Shown here one piece after another: positions 18,530 through 28,182 of a DNA stretch of 64,000 nucleotides (positions are counted from its first letter, which is position 1; each line of letters begins with the position of its first letter). The stretch comes from Aquimarina sp. ERC-38. GTDB lineage: Bacteria; Bacteroidota; Bacteroidia; Flavobacteriales; Flavobacteriaceae. The stretch is from contig NZ_CP098511.1 of assembly GCF_026222555.1 (NCBI RefSeq), forward strand, positions 3,515,501 through 3,579,500. Reading direction: 5' to 3'. The translations under genes and the position numbers were made by a program. Under the pieces are notes generated by a model that saw only the letters and a program-made list of their open reading frames with translations, had not been told where the DNA came from and made no database searches.

Positions 18530-19097
18530 AGTTTATAATTAAAAGGATAAAGGAACAGCAATTTTATACAAAAAGGAAAAATTAAATGTAAAAATTATAT
18601 TTTAGTGTACAATCACTTCCTCTTTCTACGTGAATTCTTACATTTTCATTATTGATGGATAACTCATTCATTTTTTATATCCTCCTATATATTTATATAC
18701 TTCAGGAGCACAAATGAACATATGACGTCTAAGTTTTAAATTTAAGGTTTTATAAGGCTACATTATACGTAGTGTAGTATTGCTTTATATATCCCCTGCT
18801 TAAAAATTGATTTTGATACTTTTAAATCTTATTTAAAAAAGCACAAATTACTAAATTTTTGTATTTATTTTTGAAAACAACTTACCTCCTGTATTCAAGG
18901 AGGTAAGTATGGGGAAAACAAAAAAGTAAGGGAAAAATTGTAATTGGAATACTTTTCAAAGATACAGGGTATTCTTACAAAATAGGTTACGGGTAACCCT
19001 CAAACTTTAGCTGGAAAATTTCACCTATTTATTAGGTAACCATAATTTTCTTTATTCTGCTTTTCTAATTAAAGTAATTCTTACTTTTTCTAATCCA
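18530..19097. other. Intergenic stretch between menA and the group II intron
   Basis: A 568 bp AT-rich stretch without a credible reading frame. It holds the menA promoter region, a hairpin at 18880-18908 and a short palindrome GGTTACGGGTAACC at 18986-18999. It includes the 3' exon of the group II intron, in which I recognise no gene. Confidence 0.45.
18880..18908 (-). terminator. Hairpin, probable terminator on the minus strand
   Basis: Perfect 10 bp arms ACTTACCTCC and GGAGGTAAGT with a 9 nt loop. Read on the minus strand the stem is followed by TTGTTTTC, so it could end transcripts that pass through the group II intron before they reach menA. Confidence 0.5.
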
Positions 19098-20995
19098 GTA
19101 GGAAGCAAAGGTAGGTAATTACTCCTAGCTTTGCTGTCCTCTCACACCACCCAGCATACGTTTTACGTACTGGGCGGTTTCATTAATTTTGAACAGTAAT
19201 AAGTGTACAGATCGAATAGACCAATGGAAGTGAACCAATCGTAGTTCATTGCTTCATGTGCTTGTGGTGTGCAGGATTTATGGAACCACCCTTTTGAGGA
19301 TAATGCCAATAACCAGCTTCGCCACTCTGGTACTTTAAGCTTCTTTAGAAATCTCACTATACCGATTGCACGTTTGCATTGCTTTAATCGAAAGCAACGG
19401 ATTCGCCTTCTTAGCCAACTCATAATCGCTTTAAGCTTGCTTTTCATTTTGGCTCCCTTAAAGTAGTTGAGCCAGCCACGCATTAACAGATTCAATTCTT
19501 TAACCATTTGATCAAGACTGATTCCACGATTGCGTTTGGTCTTCTCCTTTAACTTACTTTTTAAACGATACAAACTCGGTTTACTCAATCCCAGTTCCCC
19601 TTTACCAACTATGCTGTGACCTAGAAAATTTAATTCATAAGGAACCCGTATGCCACTCTTATCTTTATTGACTTTGAGTTTCATGCGTTCTTCTATGAAT
19701 CTGGTCACTGACCCCATCACTCGCTTAGATGCCTTACGGCTTCTTGTAAAGATGATAAGATCGTCTGCATAGCGTACGAATCGTAGCCCCCGACGTTCTA
19801 GTTCTTTGTCCAGTTCGTCTAAAACTATGTTGGATAGTAATGGAGAGAGTGGACTACCCTGTGGAGTGCCTTTCCTTCGTTGACTATTTAGTCCTCCTTC
19901 CAGTATACCGCTCTTTAAAAATTTACAAATTAGTTGTAGTAGCAATCTGTCTCCTATTCTTTGTTCAAGTGTCCATAGTAATCGGTCATGGTTGACTTCA
20001 TCAAAGAATGATGCCAAGTCAATATCAACTATATACCGATAACCTTCTTTTACATATGAACATGCTTGTTGTAAACAGGACTCAGTGCCTTTTCCTTTTC
20101 GGAATCCATAACTGAATTTCGAAAAGGTGGGGTCGTATACCTTTTCCAAAATTTGGTGTACCCCCTGTTGTACCAAACGGTCTTTGACCGTTGGTATCCC
20201 CAATTGACGATAACCTCCTTTTGGCTTGGGTATCTTTACCCCCCTGATCTGATTGGTACGATAGCTACCAACCTTTAGCTGCCTTGTGAGTTCCTTATGA
20301 TGACTGCTAAACCAGTCCCGTAGTTCTTCCACAGACATGCCATCAACCCCGGCACTACCTTTGTTACTTATTACCCGCTTTAACGATGCGGACAGATTAC
20401 CTAAGCTGGTTACCTCACTTAGTAAATCTGAGGTTAAGGCTCGCTCTTCTCTACATCTTGAAAGCCACTCTTCCCGTACCCGTCTGCTTCCGGCACAATA
20501 TACGTCCGTGCCTTTCACTTTCTGGCTATCGTACCCCCATTCTTCTGCTCCTGGCAGATACATCTGTGGATATTCCCGATATTTTCCTGAGTTCTTTATG
20601 ACTTTTACAATTTATAGAGCTGCTGCTCCTTAGTTAATGATTCGGTCCTTCGCCTTTTTTTTTCTTTTCAGAAAAAAAAAACTACTATGACCTCTGCTGA
20701 CTTCTTACCCCCCTCTCGGTGACAAGAGCTCCCATGGTAAACTATTTCCTCTCCCTGTTAATATGCATGATTTACTACCCGCTGTTACGCTTGACTTTTG
20801 GACTTCTTGATCTAATACTTAATCATCCTAACGGTAAGCCTTACATCATGTTTCTGTCCGTCATATCAACAGTTTGCCTTACGCTTCCTTCAGATTCCAC
20901 TTCACAATGGACACCCTTGCGATCAGCTAACGATTCCTGTCAAGTAGGCTCGCTCGGGACTTCAACCCTATCAGTAAATAGTATGCATGGCACAC
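19098..20995 (-). mobile_element. Group II intron with encoded reverse transcriptase
   Basis: About 1.9 kb on the minus strand. The 5' end is GTGTGCC at 20995, followed by the domain I block GATAGGGTTGAAGTCCCGA and then GCAAGGGTGTCC and GGAATCTGAAGGAAGC, all typical of bacterial group II introns. Domain V lies at 19146-19178: nine paired bases with a CGC triad, a 2-nt bulge, and a short upper stem. Domain VI follows to about 19098 and ends in CCTAC. The 3' boundary is uncertain by a few bases. All expected parts are present, so the intron may be active. It inserts in non-coding DNA; no interrupted gene is visible on either side. Confidence 0.88.
19163..20563 (-). CDS. ltrA: Group II intron reverse transcriptase/maturase
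   Basis: 466 residues: RT fingers-palm with the catalytic YADD at 265-268, followed by the maturase (group II specific) domain with GWLNYF near 370. There is no C-terminal HNH endonuclease, so mobility would use single-stranded DNA targets such as replication forks. Its last codons (MKPPST) overlap the 5' strand of intron domain V and the TAA stop, 19163-19165, sits in the domain V loop. The usual layout ends the reading frame before domain V, within domain IV. All RT motifs look intact, with no frameshift. Confidence 0.92.
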   Translation of the reverse strand: MYLPGAEEWGYDSQKVKGTDVYCAGSRRVREEWLSRCREERALTSDLLSEVTSLGNLSASLKRVISNKGSAGVDGMSVEELRDWFSSHHKELTRQLKVGSYRTNQIRGVKIPKPKGGYRQLGIPTVKDRLVQQGVHQILEKVYDPTFSKFSYGFRKGKGTESCLQQACSYVKEGYRYIVDIDLASFFDEVNHDRLLWTLEQRIGDRLLLQLICKFLKSGILEGGLNSQRRKGTPQGSPLSPLLSNIVLDELDKELERRGLRFVRYADDLIIFTRSRKASKRVMGSVTRFIEERMKLKVNKDKSGIRVPYELNFLGHSIVGKGELGLSKPSLYRLKSKLKEKTKRNRGISLDQMVKELNLLMRGWLNYFKGAKMKSKLKAIMSWLRRRIRCFRLKQCKRAIGIVRFLKKLKVPEWRSWLLALSSKGWFHKSCTPQAHEAMNYDWFTSIGLFDLYTYYCSKLMKPPST

Positions 20996-21168
20996 ATATA
21001 AATAGAATTGATAGATTCAATCCTATACCGAAAGTTAGCTTATACCTTCCTTATTAATATTAATATAATTGCTCTTTATATACCTATATCATAATTACCA
21101 ATTTATTACAATAAAACTTATCGCCATCAATTGTAAAACAAGCTAAACATTCCGTTTTTTTCTTTAAA

Positions 21169-21389
21169 ACATTATTAATCTCCGGTTAAAATGAATGATA
21201 GTTTATAAAGCATAATAAAATATGGAAATTTTAAACTTTAAAGTAATGAAAGGTTGCTTTTTTACTTTTTAAATGTAATTTGTTTTTTTACATGGATAAT
21301 TTTATAGTATTGATTTTCAGAATTTTAATAATTAGTCTTGATTTTTGAAGCGATAGTAATCCTGAATCCTTACCGGACACTAATGTTAA
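21169..21389 (-). repeat. MITE-like repeat, copy 2
   Basis: A full-length copy in the reverse orientation. Its ends are ACATTATTAATCTCCGGTTAAA on the left and, reverse complemented, AACATTAGTGTCCGGTAAG on the right. Inside, ATCAAGACTAATTATTA, a TGAAAATC block and AAAAAGCAACC match the copies at 29.1 and 45.5 kb. No reading frame is present. It follows the group II intron by about 170 bp. Confidence 0.75.
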
Positions 21390-21520
21390 AGTATATAGGA
21401 AGTGTACCTATACTTATTAGTGGTATTTTTAAAAATTAGTAGCGTGAAAGATTTTAAAGAATAGTATAAAGAGTTAAATTTGTACCTCAAAGTATAACTA
21501 AACTGATAATAGAAAGATCA

Positions 21521-21889
21521 TTGGAAAATAAAAAAGCTCAAAAATTAATTGAAAAAATTTTAGCCGACCTTGAACGTTCAGGAATTATTACAAATACACT
21601 TATTGAAGATTTAAAGGAACTTCGTACATACGCTTTAGAAGCGCAAATTCCCTTGGCAGTTAAAGTTTTACGCTTAACTTATGAACATATTGAGGAGAAT
21701 GATACATTTTTAATTCCAATTCCGGATGATGAGCCAGTTGAAGAAGGTCAGGAATTAATAACTACTGAAGAAACTGCCGTTAGTCCGGTAGAAAGTCTTT
21801 CTTATATGATTTCTTTATTTAAAGATTTAAAAAACAAGATGAATGTTTCGGACTTAGCCGACTATCGTACCGCATTGAATGAATTTTAA
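21521..21889 (+). CDS. Small acidic hypothetical protein
   Basis: 122 residues starting at TTG (21521); no in-frame ATG is found nearby upstream. Helical N-terminus (KAQKLIEKILADLERSG...LIEDLKELRTYALEA), then an acidic middle (PIPDDEPVEEGQE), then a second helical part. No known domain is recognised. The long coherent frame, codon use and the pattern of charged helices make it a credible gene. It precedes two membrane-protein genes in the same direction. Confidence 0.6.
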   Translation: MENKKAQKLIEKILADLERSGIITNTLIEDLKELRTYALEAQIPLAVKVLRLTYEHIEENDTFLIPIPDDEPVEEGQELITTEETAVSPVESLSYMISLFKDLKNKMNVSDLADYRTALNEF

Positions 21890-21984
21890 TTTTTTAGATA
21901 CATGAAAACCAAATTTAAAGCTGGTTTAGTTATTGCTTAAGGATTTATGTAGGTAGTATTATTACAAAATGTGAAGGAGTTTAT

Positions 21985-22602
21985 ATGAAAGTATCGACAA
22001 AGTCTGAAAAAAAAACAAGATTACAATTATTACATCAATATTATTCTTATACAGGATTTTATAAATTTCTGGGAACAAGTTTAAAAAAAGCACTTCCTCC
22101 TATTGTATTGTTTATAATAGTCCTGCTTTGTATTAACTATTTTGTCATTAATATTAATGACTTATTGATTTATGTTACAGAAAATTACGCTGATAGTGTG
22201 GTTTTCGGAACTTTTTTTGCTTCAGAGTCTTTATTAGGTTTAATTCCTCCTGAAATTTTTATTGCCTGGTGTGATAAAGCCAATTCTCCCATCCTATATT
22301 TATCTGTTTTGGCTTTGCTTTCTTACCTGGGCGGAATCGTTTCTTATTTTATAGGTAAATCCATTACTAAAATTCCTTCCGTACACGAATATTTGGAAGT
22401 AAAAATGGCAAAACATATAAAGAATACCCGAAAGTGGGGAGGATTTTTAATTGTAGTTGGGGCATTATTACCCATTCCTTTTTCTATTACCAGTATTGCT
22501 GCCGGAATGATAAAATTCAATTTTATTAGCTATTTATTATTTGGATTACTACGATTTCTAAGATTTTATCTATACGCTCTAGCCATTTTTAATTTAGTGT
22601 AA
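21985..22602 (+). CDS. VTT/DedA-like membrane protein (YqaA type)
   Basis: 205 residues with an N-terminal helix near 38-55 and a VTT (SNARE-associated Golgi) domain. The characteristic pieces are the E-S-x-x-G-x-x-P-P-E-I-F run near 76-87 and the G-x-L-L-P-x-P-F-S-I-T-S-I-A-A-G stretch near 159-174, which resembles the conserved G-x-x-x-R-x-x-P motif of DedA proteins but without its arginine. VTT proteins act in lipid translocation or envelope homeostasis. It is followed 13 bp later by a DUF3817 gene. Confidence 0.75.
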   Translation: MKVSTKSEKKTRLQLLHQYYSYTGFYKFLGTSLKKALPPIVLFIIVLLCINYFVININDLLIYVTENYADSVVFGTFFASESLLGLIPPEIFIAWCDKANSPILYLSVLALLSYLGGIVSYFIGKSITKIPSVHEYLEVKMAKHIKNTRKWGGFLIVVGALLPIPFSITSIAAGMIKFNFISYLLFGLLRFLRFYLYALAIFNLV

Positions 22603-22615
22603 GATACTTCAACCT

Positions 22616-22891
22616 ATGATTACAAGTTTTAGAATTATTAGTTTTTTAGAAGGTTTATCCTACCTTGTGATCTTATTTGTAACCATGCCTTTAAAATATT
22701 TATTCGCTTCTCCTGAACCTAACAAAGTTATTGGGATGATTCATGGTTTTTTATTTTTAGCCTATATCGTATTTGCTTTTTTAGTCAAAGCAGAAAAAAA
22801 GTGGAACCTAAAAACCTTTCTGATTGTTCTATTGTGTTCTATTATTCCTTTTGGTACTTTCTGGATGGACGCAAAATATTTAAAGAAGTAG
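22616..22891 (+). CDS. DUF3817 membrane protein
   Basis: 91 residues, three membrane helices, with the family signature F-L-E-G-L-S-Y at 11-17, MPLKYLF at 24-30, the H-G-F-L-F segment near 43-47 and GTFWMDAKYLKK at the end. The biochemical role is unknown. The 13 bp gap to the VTT protein gene suggests they are co-transcribed. Confidence 0.8.
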   Translation: MITSFRIISFLEGLSYLVILFVTMPLKYLFASPEPNKVIGMIHGFLFLAYIVFAFLVKAEKKWNLKTFLIVLLCSIIPFGTFWMDAKYLKK

Positions 22892-22947
22892 TTGTATTCG
22901 TCTTATTTACAAACAAGCTATCCTCCATCCACCTAATTATTAAATAT

Positions 22948-24999
22948 TTACTCAGGGTATTCAATTCGTAAATGATAAATGTTAGTCAATTTTCTTTTAA
23001 AGACTTTCTTAATTTGCTGAATCTCCTTAAACGTAATATTTGCATTTAAAAATTGACCATCTGCCATTTGTTTATTTATAATCTTTTCTACAAAGTCATT
23101 AATCAGGCTACTTGTCGGGTTTTTCAAGCTTTTAGAGGCAGCTTCGACGCTATCACTCATCATTAAAATAGCCGTTTCTTTAGAAAATGGTATAGGTCCG
23201 GGATATTGAAAGTTGGCAATATCCACTTCCGGATTTTCCTTTTTTGCTTTTTGATAAAAATAATAGACAATACTTGTACCATGATGGGTACGTATAAAAT
23301 CAATAATCCGATCCGGTAATTTATGTTTTTTAGCAAGTTCAATACCTTTAATCACATGTTCAACAATAATTTTAGCACTTTCTTGTGGGGATAGCATATC
23401 GTGAACGTTACCGGACGCTACCTGATTTTCGGTAAAATATATGGGGTTTGTCATTTTTCCAATATCATGATATAAAGCTCCTACCCTGACTAACATTGCA
23501 TTTGCTCCAATATCATTTGCAGCAGCCTCCGCAATATTAGCTACATTGAGCGAATGGTGAAAGGTACCTGGTGCTGTATTGGACATATCTTTAAGTAAAA
23601 AAGAATTGGTATCACTAAGTTCTAATAAAGAGACATCTGATACCAACCCAAAGGTCTTTTCGTAAGCGTAGATTAACGGATGTACAATTAAAGTAGCAAA
23701 ACCACCAATGATAAATAAAAGAATTGTTTGCCAACTAATATTATTGATAGTTCCCTCATGAATAATATGAAAAGCAACATAAGCAATAATATAAACCGTA
23801 GTAATCTGACCTACCGATAAAAAGAGATTTGCACGTTTATAAGATTCTGAAATGGTGAGAATAGTTACAATACCGGCTATAATTTGTAAAAAGGTATATT
23901 CGTAACTATTCGGAACGATAAAACCGAGAATCATTACGGTCACTACATGCGTAAAAAGGCCTAGCCTAGAATCAAAAAATGCTTTTAAAACCAAGGGTAA
24001 AATACAAAGCGGAATGACGTAAATATAAGCCGCAGCATAGGTTACTACCAGCGTGGTGATAAAAACAAAAACAATTACATTAAAAAGAATAAAGGTAACC
24101 TGAGTATTATTAATATAAATATCCGGACGGTATTTATAGATAAATAAAAATAACATTAATAGCGCAAAAGCTACCAGAATCGCATATCCGGATACAATCC
24201 AATACGTATTATTTGCACTCCATACCTGGGATTCATATTCGGATTTAAGGGATTTGAGAATCCGTAGTGTCTCCCCTTCCACTACTTCTCCTTTGGCTAT
24301 AATCCTACTACCTTTGGTTATTCCTCCCCGGGTAAGAGATATTTTCTCCAGCTCTCCCTGCAAAGCACTCTCCGTAAGTTGGCGATGTAAACTTACATTA
24401 GGCTTGATAATATCATAGAATAAAGCGAGATATGCACTTTTAAATTTTACATATTCGCTTTTATTTAGTTTAGAAGTAATAGTCTGGGTGACCTTGTTCT
24501 CTGGTAATAGTTTTTTAAAGGTAATCGCAATAGCATTGTTACCCTTATTAAGAAATACCTGTTTATCCTTGTCATAATCGTAGGATTCTTTTAAAATTCC
24601 GTACCGATATATTTCTTTAAGAATTATTAACCCGAATACCCTTGCCCTTTCAGAAGTATTATGCTCATTCAGCATTTTAAGATGTGTTCTAAAAGCTTTA
24701 GGATATGCTGCTAATACATTTTTATAAACAAGGGTGTCGTAAGTGAAATAAGGAATTACCTGTTCTTCGACTTTTAAACGTTCGTTTATTAGTTCATCCT
24801 CGTTCTTAACAATCGCAAAATCAAAAGGAGCGTATAAATTGTCATATTGCCAGGGTTTTCCTTTAGTAAATTCGTATTTAAAAACCCCTCCTTTCGGAAA
24901 GAGATACACAATTAATGTCACTGTACTTATAAAAAGAACTCCTTTATAGATTAAGGACTGATTTTTATATAAAGCATTTAAAAAATCTTTCAAAGGCAT
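22948..24999 (-). CDS. 7TM-HD phosphohydrolase (PgpH-type c-di-AMP phosphodiesterase-like)
   Basis: 683 residues. One N-terminal membrane helix near 18-35 is followed by an extracytoplasmic region to about 255, then a block of seven membrane helices to about 450, then an HD domain. HD motif residues are visible as HHSLNVANIAE near 478, LYHDIGKM near 507 and the later H-G-T-S-I-V-Y-Y region near 575. The architecture 7TMR-HDED + 7TM + HD is that of PgpH, which hydrolyses c-di-AMP to pApA. This gives the organism a candidate c-di-AMP turnover enzyme; the substrate is inferred from the architecture. Confidence 0.85.
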   Translation of the reverse strand: MPLKDFLNALYKNQSLIYKGVLFISTVTLIVYLFPKGGVFKYEFTKGKPWQYDNLYAPFDFAIVKNEDELINERLKVEEQVIPYFTYDTLVYKNVLAAYPKAFRTHLKMLNEHNTSERARVFGLIILKEIYRYGILKESYDYDKDKQVFLNKGNNAIAITFKKLLPENKVTQTITSKLNKSEYVKFKSAYLALFYDIIKPNVSLHRQLTESALQGELEKISLTRGGITKGSRIIAKGEVVEGETLRILKSLKSEYESQVWSANNTYWIVSGYAILVAFALLMLFLFIYKYRPDIYINNTQVTFILFNVIVFVFITTLVVTYAAAYIYVIPLCILPLVLKAFFDSRLGLFTHVVTVMILGFIVPNSYEYTFLQIIAGIVTILTISESYKRANLFLSVGQITTVYIIAYVAFHIIHEGTINNISWQTILLFIIGGFATLIVHPLIYAYEKTFGLVSDVSLLELSDTNSFLLKDMSNTAPGTFHHSLNVANIAEAAANDIGANAMLVRVGALYHDIGKMTNPIYFTENQVASGNVHDMLSPQESAKIIVEHVIKGIELAKKHKLPDRIIDFIRTHHGTSIVYYFYQKAKKENPEVDIANFQYPGPIPFSKETAILMMSDSVEAASKSLKNPTSSLINDFVEKIINKQMADGQFLNANITFKEIQQIKKVFKRKLTNIYHLRIEYPE

Positions 25000-25170
25000 T
25001 TTATCTTTAGCGACTATAAAAATAGTAAATACCTTTTACAACAAAGGTTAAGTACATAAAGTATCTATTTCTATAGACATTGGCATTTTTTCCTGGAACG
25101 TTAAGGAAATGCTAGTAAACAAACTTTTTTTAATTAAATCCTTACATTGCATAAATAAAAATTATAAATA

Positions 25171-26352
25171 ATGAAATCCAAAGAAGTTGTTATTGTAGCG
25201 GCTGCCAGGACACCAATTGGTAGTTTTTTAGGAAGCCTTTCCAGTGTATCTGCCGTAGATTTGGGAGCAGTTGCTATTAAAGGTGCTATTGACCAAATAC
25301 AGTTGGATGTTACTGAAATAGATGAAGTGTTTATGGGTAATGTGGTTCAGGCTGGTAATGGTCAAGCCCCCGCACGTCAAGCAGCAATAAAAGCGGGAAT
25401 TGGAAAAGAAGTACCCTGTACTACTGTTAATAAGGTATGTGCCAGTGGTATGAAAGCAGTTACCCTTGCAGCACAATCCATAGCAAACGGCGATACGGAA
25501 GTAGTGATTGCTGGCGGAATGGAAAATATGAGTCAAATCCCTCACTATATTCACCTAAGAAACGGACATAAATTCGGACCTGCAACAATGATCGATGGTA
25601 TGCAGAAAGATGGCCTGGTTGATGCCTATGATCATAATGTGATGGGTACCTGCGCGGATCTATGTGCTACCGAACACAATTTTAGCCGTGAAGATCAGGA
25701 TGCTTTTGCCATACAATCTTATAAAAGATCAGCGGAAGCCTGGAAAGCCGGAAAATTTGATAAAGAAGTCGTTCCGGTGTCAGTACCACAAAGAAAAGGA
25801 GATCCCATTGAAGTAAAAGAAGATGAAGAATTTAAAAATGTTAAATTAGAAAAAATTCCACATCTACGTCCTGCTTTTACTAAAGATGGGACGGTTACCG
25901 CTGCTAATGCGTCTACTATAAATGACGGAGCGGGTGCAGTTGTTGTTATGAGTGCTGATAAAGCTAAAGAACTAGGTCTTACTCCGTTAGTTAAGATTAA
26001 AAGTTATGCAGATGCGGCACAAGAACCAAAGTGGTTTACGACAGCTCCTGCTAAAGCTTTACCTAAAGCCCTTGATAAAGCCGGGATTAGTTTAAAAGAA
26101 GTAGATTACTTTGAATTTAACGAAGCATTCGCTGTAGTGGGATTGGCTAACATGAAACTATTAGACTTAGATGATAGCAATACGAACGTAAATGGCGGAG
26201 CAGTTTCATTAGGACATCCACTTGGATGTTCGGGTGTTCGAATTTTAATTACGCTAATTAACGTATTAGAACAAAATAATGCGAAAATTGGAGCAGCAGC
26301 TATTTGTAATGGAGGTGGTGGCGCATCTGCTATGGTGATTGAGAGGGGTTAG
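25171..26352 (+). CDS. Acetyl-CoA C-acyltransferase (thiolase)
   Basis: 393-residue thiolase joining or cleaving acyl-CoA units (acetoacetyl-CoA and related 3-ketoacyl-CoA). The acyl-accepting cysteine is C90 in VNKVCASGM; the histidine site is GHPLGCSG near 350-357 and the second cysteine lies in ICNGGGGAS near 380. The sequence resembles the AtoB/ThlA degradative-biosynthetic type rather than the beta-oxidation trifunctional form. It is a single gene; a long low-complexity tract follows. Confidence 0.93.
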   Translation: MKSKEVVIVAAARTPIGSFLGSLSSVSAVDLGAVAIKGAIDQIQLDVTEIDEVFMGNVVQAGNGQAPARQAAIKAGIGKEVPCTTVNKVCASGMKAVTLAAQSIANGDTEVVIAGGMENMSQIPHYIHLRNGHKFGPATMIDGMQKDGLVDAYDHNVMGTCADLCATEHNFSREDQDAFAIQSYKRSAEAWKAGKFDKEVVPVSVPQRKGDPIEVKEDEEFKNVKLEKIPHLRPAFTKDGTVTAANASTINDGAGAVVVMSADKAKELGLTPLVKIKSYADAAQEPKWFTTAPAKALPKALDKAGISLKEVDYFEFNEAFAVVGLANMKLLDLDDSNTNVNGGAVSLGHPLGCSGVRILITLINVLEQNNAKIGAAAICNGGGGASAMVIERG

Positions 26353-26768
26353 TGTTTTTTATAATTTAGAGAAGATAGTTTTATGAATTGAGAGGAAAGA
26401 AGATAAATAAGAGAGTTTTATGAATAGAGAAAAGAGAAGAGATTTGTGATCTTTATTTTTAGTTGAAGGTTTAAAGTATGAAGAATTAAGTATGAAGTAT
26501 GAAGTTGAAGGGTTTTATGGGAGTTTAGAAATAACATAATAACCAAATAACTTTAAAACAAAAAAACTTTTCCCTAGTGCCTTTTGCCTAGTCAACTAAT
26601 AAAAATAACCTAGTAACTAAATAACTGAGTAACTTATGAAAAAAAACTTTTGCCTACTTGCCTTCTGCCTAATCAACTAATAAAAAATAACTTAGTAACC
26701 CAATAACTCAATAACACAAACCAGTGCCTTTTGCCTAATCAACTAACAAAATAACCTAATAACAAACA
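26353..26768. repeat. Degenerate low-complexity repeats
   Basis: No gene in 416 bp. From about 26578 a unit of 67-80 bp recurs three times: TGCCTTTTGCCTA, then TCAACTAAtAAAA and a run of AATAACctAGTAAC-like steps, beginning at about 26578, 26658 and 26725. Before it, 26470-26500 has a smaller repeat of TATGAAG. The copies are imperfect. The C40 peptidase gene starts right after it, so its promoter must lie in or just after the repeats. Confidence 0.55.
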
Positions 26769-27518
26769 ATGAAATACGGCATTTGTCCGCTTACTGTAGT
26801 TCCACTTCGGGGAGAACCCCGGGATGCTAGTGAAATGGTCTCGCAAGTCCTTTACGGAGAATGTTTTGAAGTTCTACAGAAAGAAGAAAAATGGAGTCTG
26901 ATTCGGCTAACTCATGATTTGTACGAAGGATGGATAGATAATAAACAATATAATTTCATAAATAACGATCAATTTGATGCAATAAAAAACCAGCCGGATC
27001 AACGATGTATCGATTTTATAGCTTTTGCTACCGATCCGCAAGAACAATTAATACCACTTACCTTTGGAGCCAAATTAAATGCGTTAAGTTACTTGCAACA
27101 TCAATTTGATGGAGAATTAGCGAGCGGAATTCAGTCAAAAAATAGACTTACAGAGATCGCGTTGATATTTTTAAATGCTCCTTACCTATGGGGTGGCAGA
27201 ACTCCCTTTGGTATTGATTGTAGCGGATTTACCCAAATAGTATATCTATTGTGCGGGCATTCATTGCTAAGGGATGCATCCCAGCAAGCAACGCAAGGCA
27301 AAGTATTGAGTTTTATTGAGGAAAGCGAACCCGGAGATTTGGCTTTTTTTGATAATGAAGAAGGCCGAATTATCCATGTAGGTATTATTTTAAAAAACAA
27401 CCATATTATTCATGCACATGGTAAAGTACGTATTGACCAATTAGATCATACCGGAATCTTTAATTCAGATACTTCTACCTATTCACATCAACTTAGACTT
27501 ATAAAAAAGATATTTTAA
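26769..27518 (+). CDS. C40 family peptidase (SH3-NlpC/P60)
   Basis: 249 residues with an N-terminal SH3-like part (RGEPRDASEMVSQVLYGE near 15-32) and a C-terminal NlpC/P60 domain. Catalytic cysteine is in DCSGF near 149-153, histidines in IIHVGII near 199-205 and a third polar residue near IIHAHG. The domain cuts gamma-D-glutamyl bonds in murein peptides. No signal peptide is visible, so it may be cytosolic, acting on recycled muropeptides, or the true start may lie elsewhere. Two SH3-like repeats are possible in the first 110 residues. Confidence 0.85.
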   Translation: MKYGICPLTVVPLRGEPRDASEMVSQVLYGECFEVLQKEEKWSLIRLTHDLYEGWIDNKQYNFINNDQFDAIKNQPDQRCIDFIAFATDPQEQLIPLTFGAKLNALSYLQHQFDGELASGIQSKNRLTEIALIFLNAPYLWGGRTPFGIDCSGFTQIVYLLCGHSLLRDASQQATQGKVLSFIEESEPGDLAFFDNEEGRIIHVGIILKNNHIIHAHGKVRIDQLDHTGIFNSDTSTYSHQLRLIKKIF

Positions 27519-27551
27519 GATAGTACTAACACTTAACCATCTATTTCTTTT

Positions 27552-27575
27552 TATATTTGAAACGATCATTTCAAA
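27552..27575 (+). promoter_or_regulatory. Promoter -7 box and TetR operator upstream of the TetR gene
   Basis: TATATTTG (27552-27559) fits the flavobacterial -7 consensus TAnnTTTG. It overlaps a near-perfect palindrome, TTTGAAACGATCATTTCAAA at 27556-27575, with one mismatched pair. This is the expected layout for an autorepressor. A closely related palindrome precedes the SDR gene at 28183. Confidence 0.6.
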
Positions 27576-27580
27576 TAAGA

Positions 27581-28165
27581 ATGCCAAAAGTCGAAACCTT
27601 TAATAGAGAAGAGATTGTTGTAAAAGCCATGCAGGTTTTTCATGATAAAGGTTATAATGGTACTTCCATGCAGGATTTAGTAGATAGTACCGGATTAAAT
27701 CGTTCCAGTATCTATAATTCCTTTGGTAATAAATTAGAGATGTTTGTGGAAGTTTTAAAATATTATGAAAATCTTCATGCTACCAGAACACAAAAGGAAT
27801 TAACAAGCGTATCAAATCCGAAAGAGATGCTTCGACTCTTGTTTAAATTACTTTTACAGGATGTTTTAAAAAATCCGGACAAAAAAGGTTGTATGATTGT
27901 AAACTGTAAATCAGAAATGGCAAATTGCAATTCAACTGTAAAGCGTTTTTTAACCAATAATCAGAATAATATGTTGAAAATGTTGCAAGATATTTTGGAA
28001 AAAGGGGTTCAACAAAAAGTTTTTAATAATAAAAAAACAACTACCCAATACGCATTATATCTACTTTCTGCTATTCAGGGATTTCGAATGACTTCTATTT
28101 TAAATAAAAATGAAAACGAACTACGGGCTATTATAGATACTATTCTAGTTCCAATTAATAACTAA
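27581..28165 (+). CDS. TetR/AcrR family regulator
   Basis: 194 residues from ATG at 27581; a TTG at 27557 would overlap the palindromic operator and is less likely. Helix-turn-helix is at about 25-50 (GTSMQDLVDSTGLNRSSIYNSF), the usual TetR_N layout. The C-terminal ligand domain is unassigned but has the TetR_C pattern of YfiR-like groups. The gene sits 50 bp upstream of an SDR gene and both promoters carry the same type of palindrome, so it probably represses itself and the dehydrogenase. Confidence 0.85.
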   Translation: MPKVETFNREEIVVKAMQVFHDKGYNGTSMQDLVDSTGLNRSSIYNSFGNKLEMFVEVLKYYENLHATRTQKELTSVSNPKEMLRLLFKLLLQDVLKNPDKKGCMIVNCKSEMANCNSTVKRFLTNNQNNMLKMLQDILEKGVQQKVFNNKKTTTQYALYLLSAIQGFRMTSILNKNENELRAIIDTILVPINN

Positions 28166-28182
28166 AATTTTTTATAACTATT

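Noticed and set aside
20719..21057. Plus-strand 112-residue frame in the intron 5' region
   Set aside because: It overlaps domain I of the minus-strand group II intron and resembles no protein.
27557..27580. TTG start for the TetR gene
   Set aside because: It would place coding sequence over the palindrome and the promoter box; the ATG at 27581 gives a normal TetR N-terminus.
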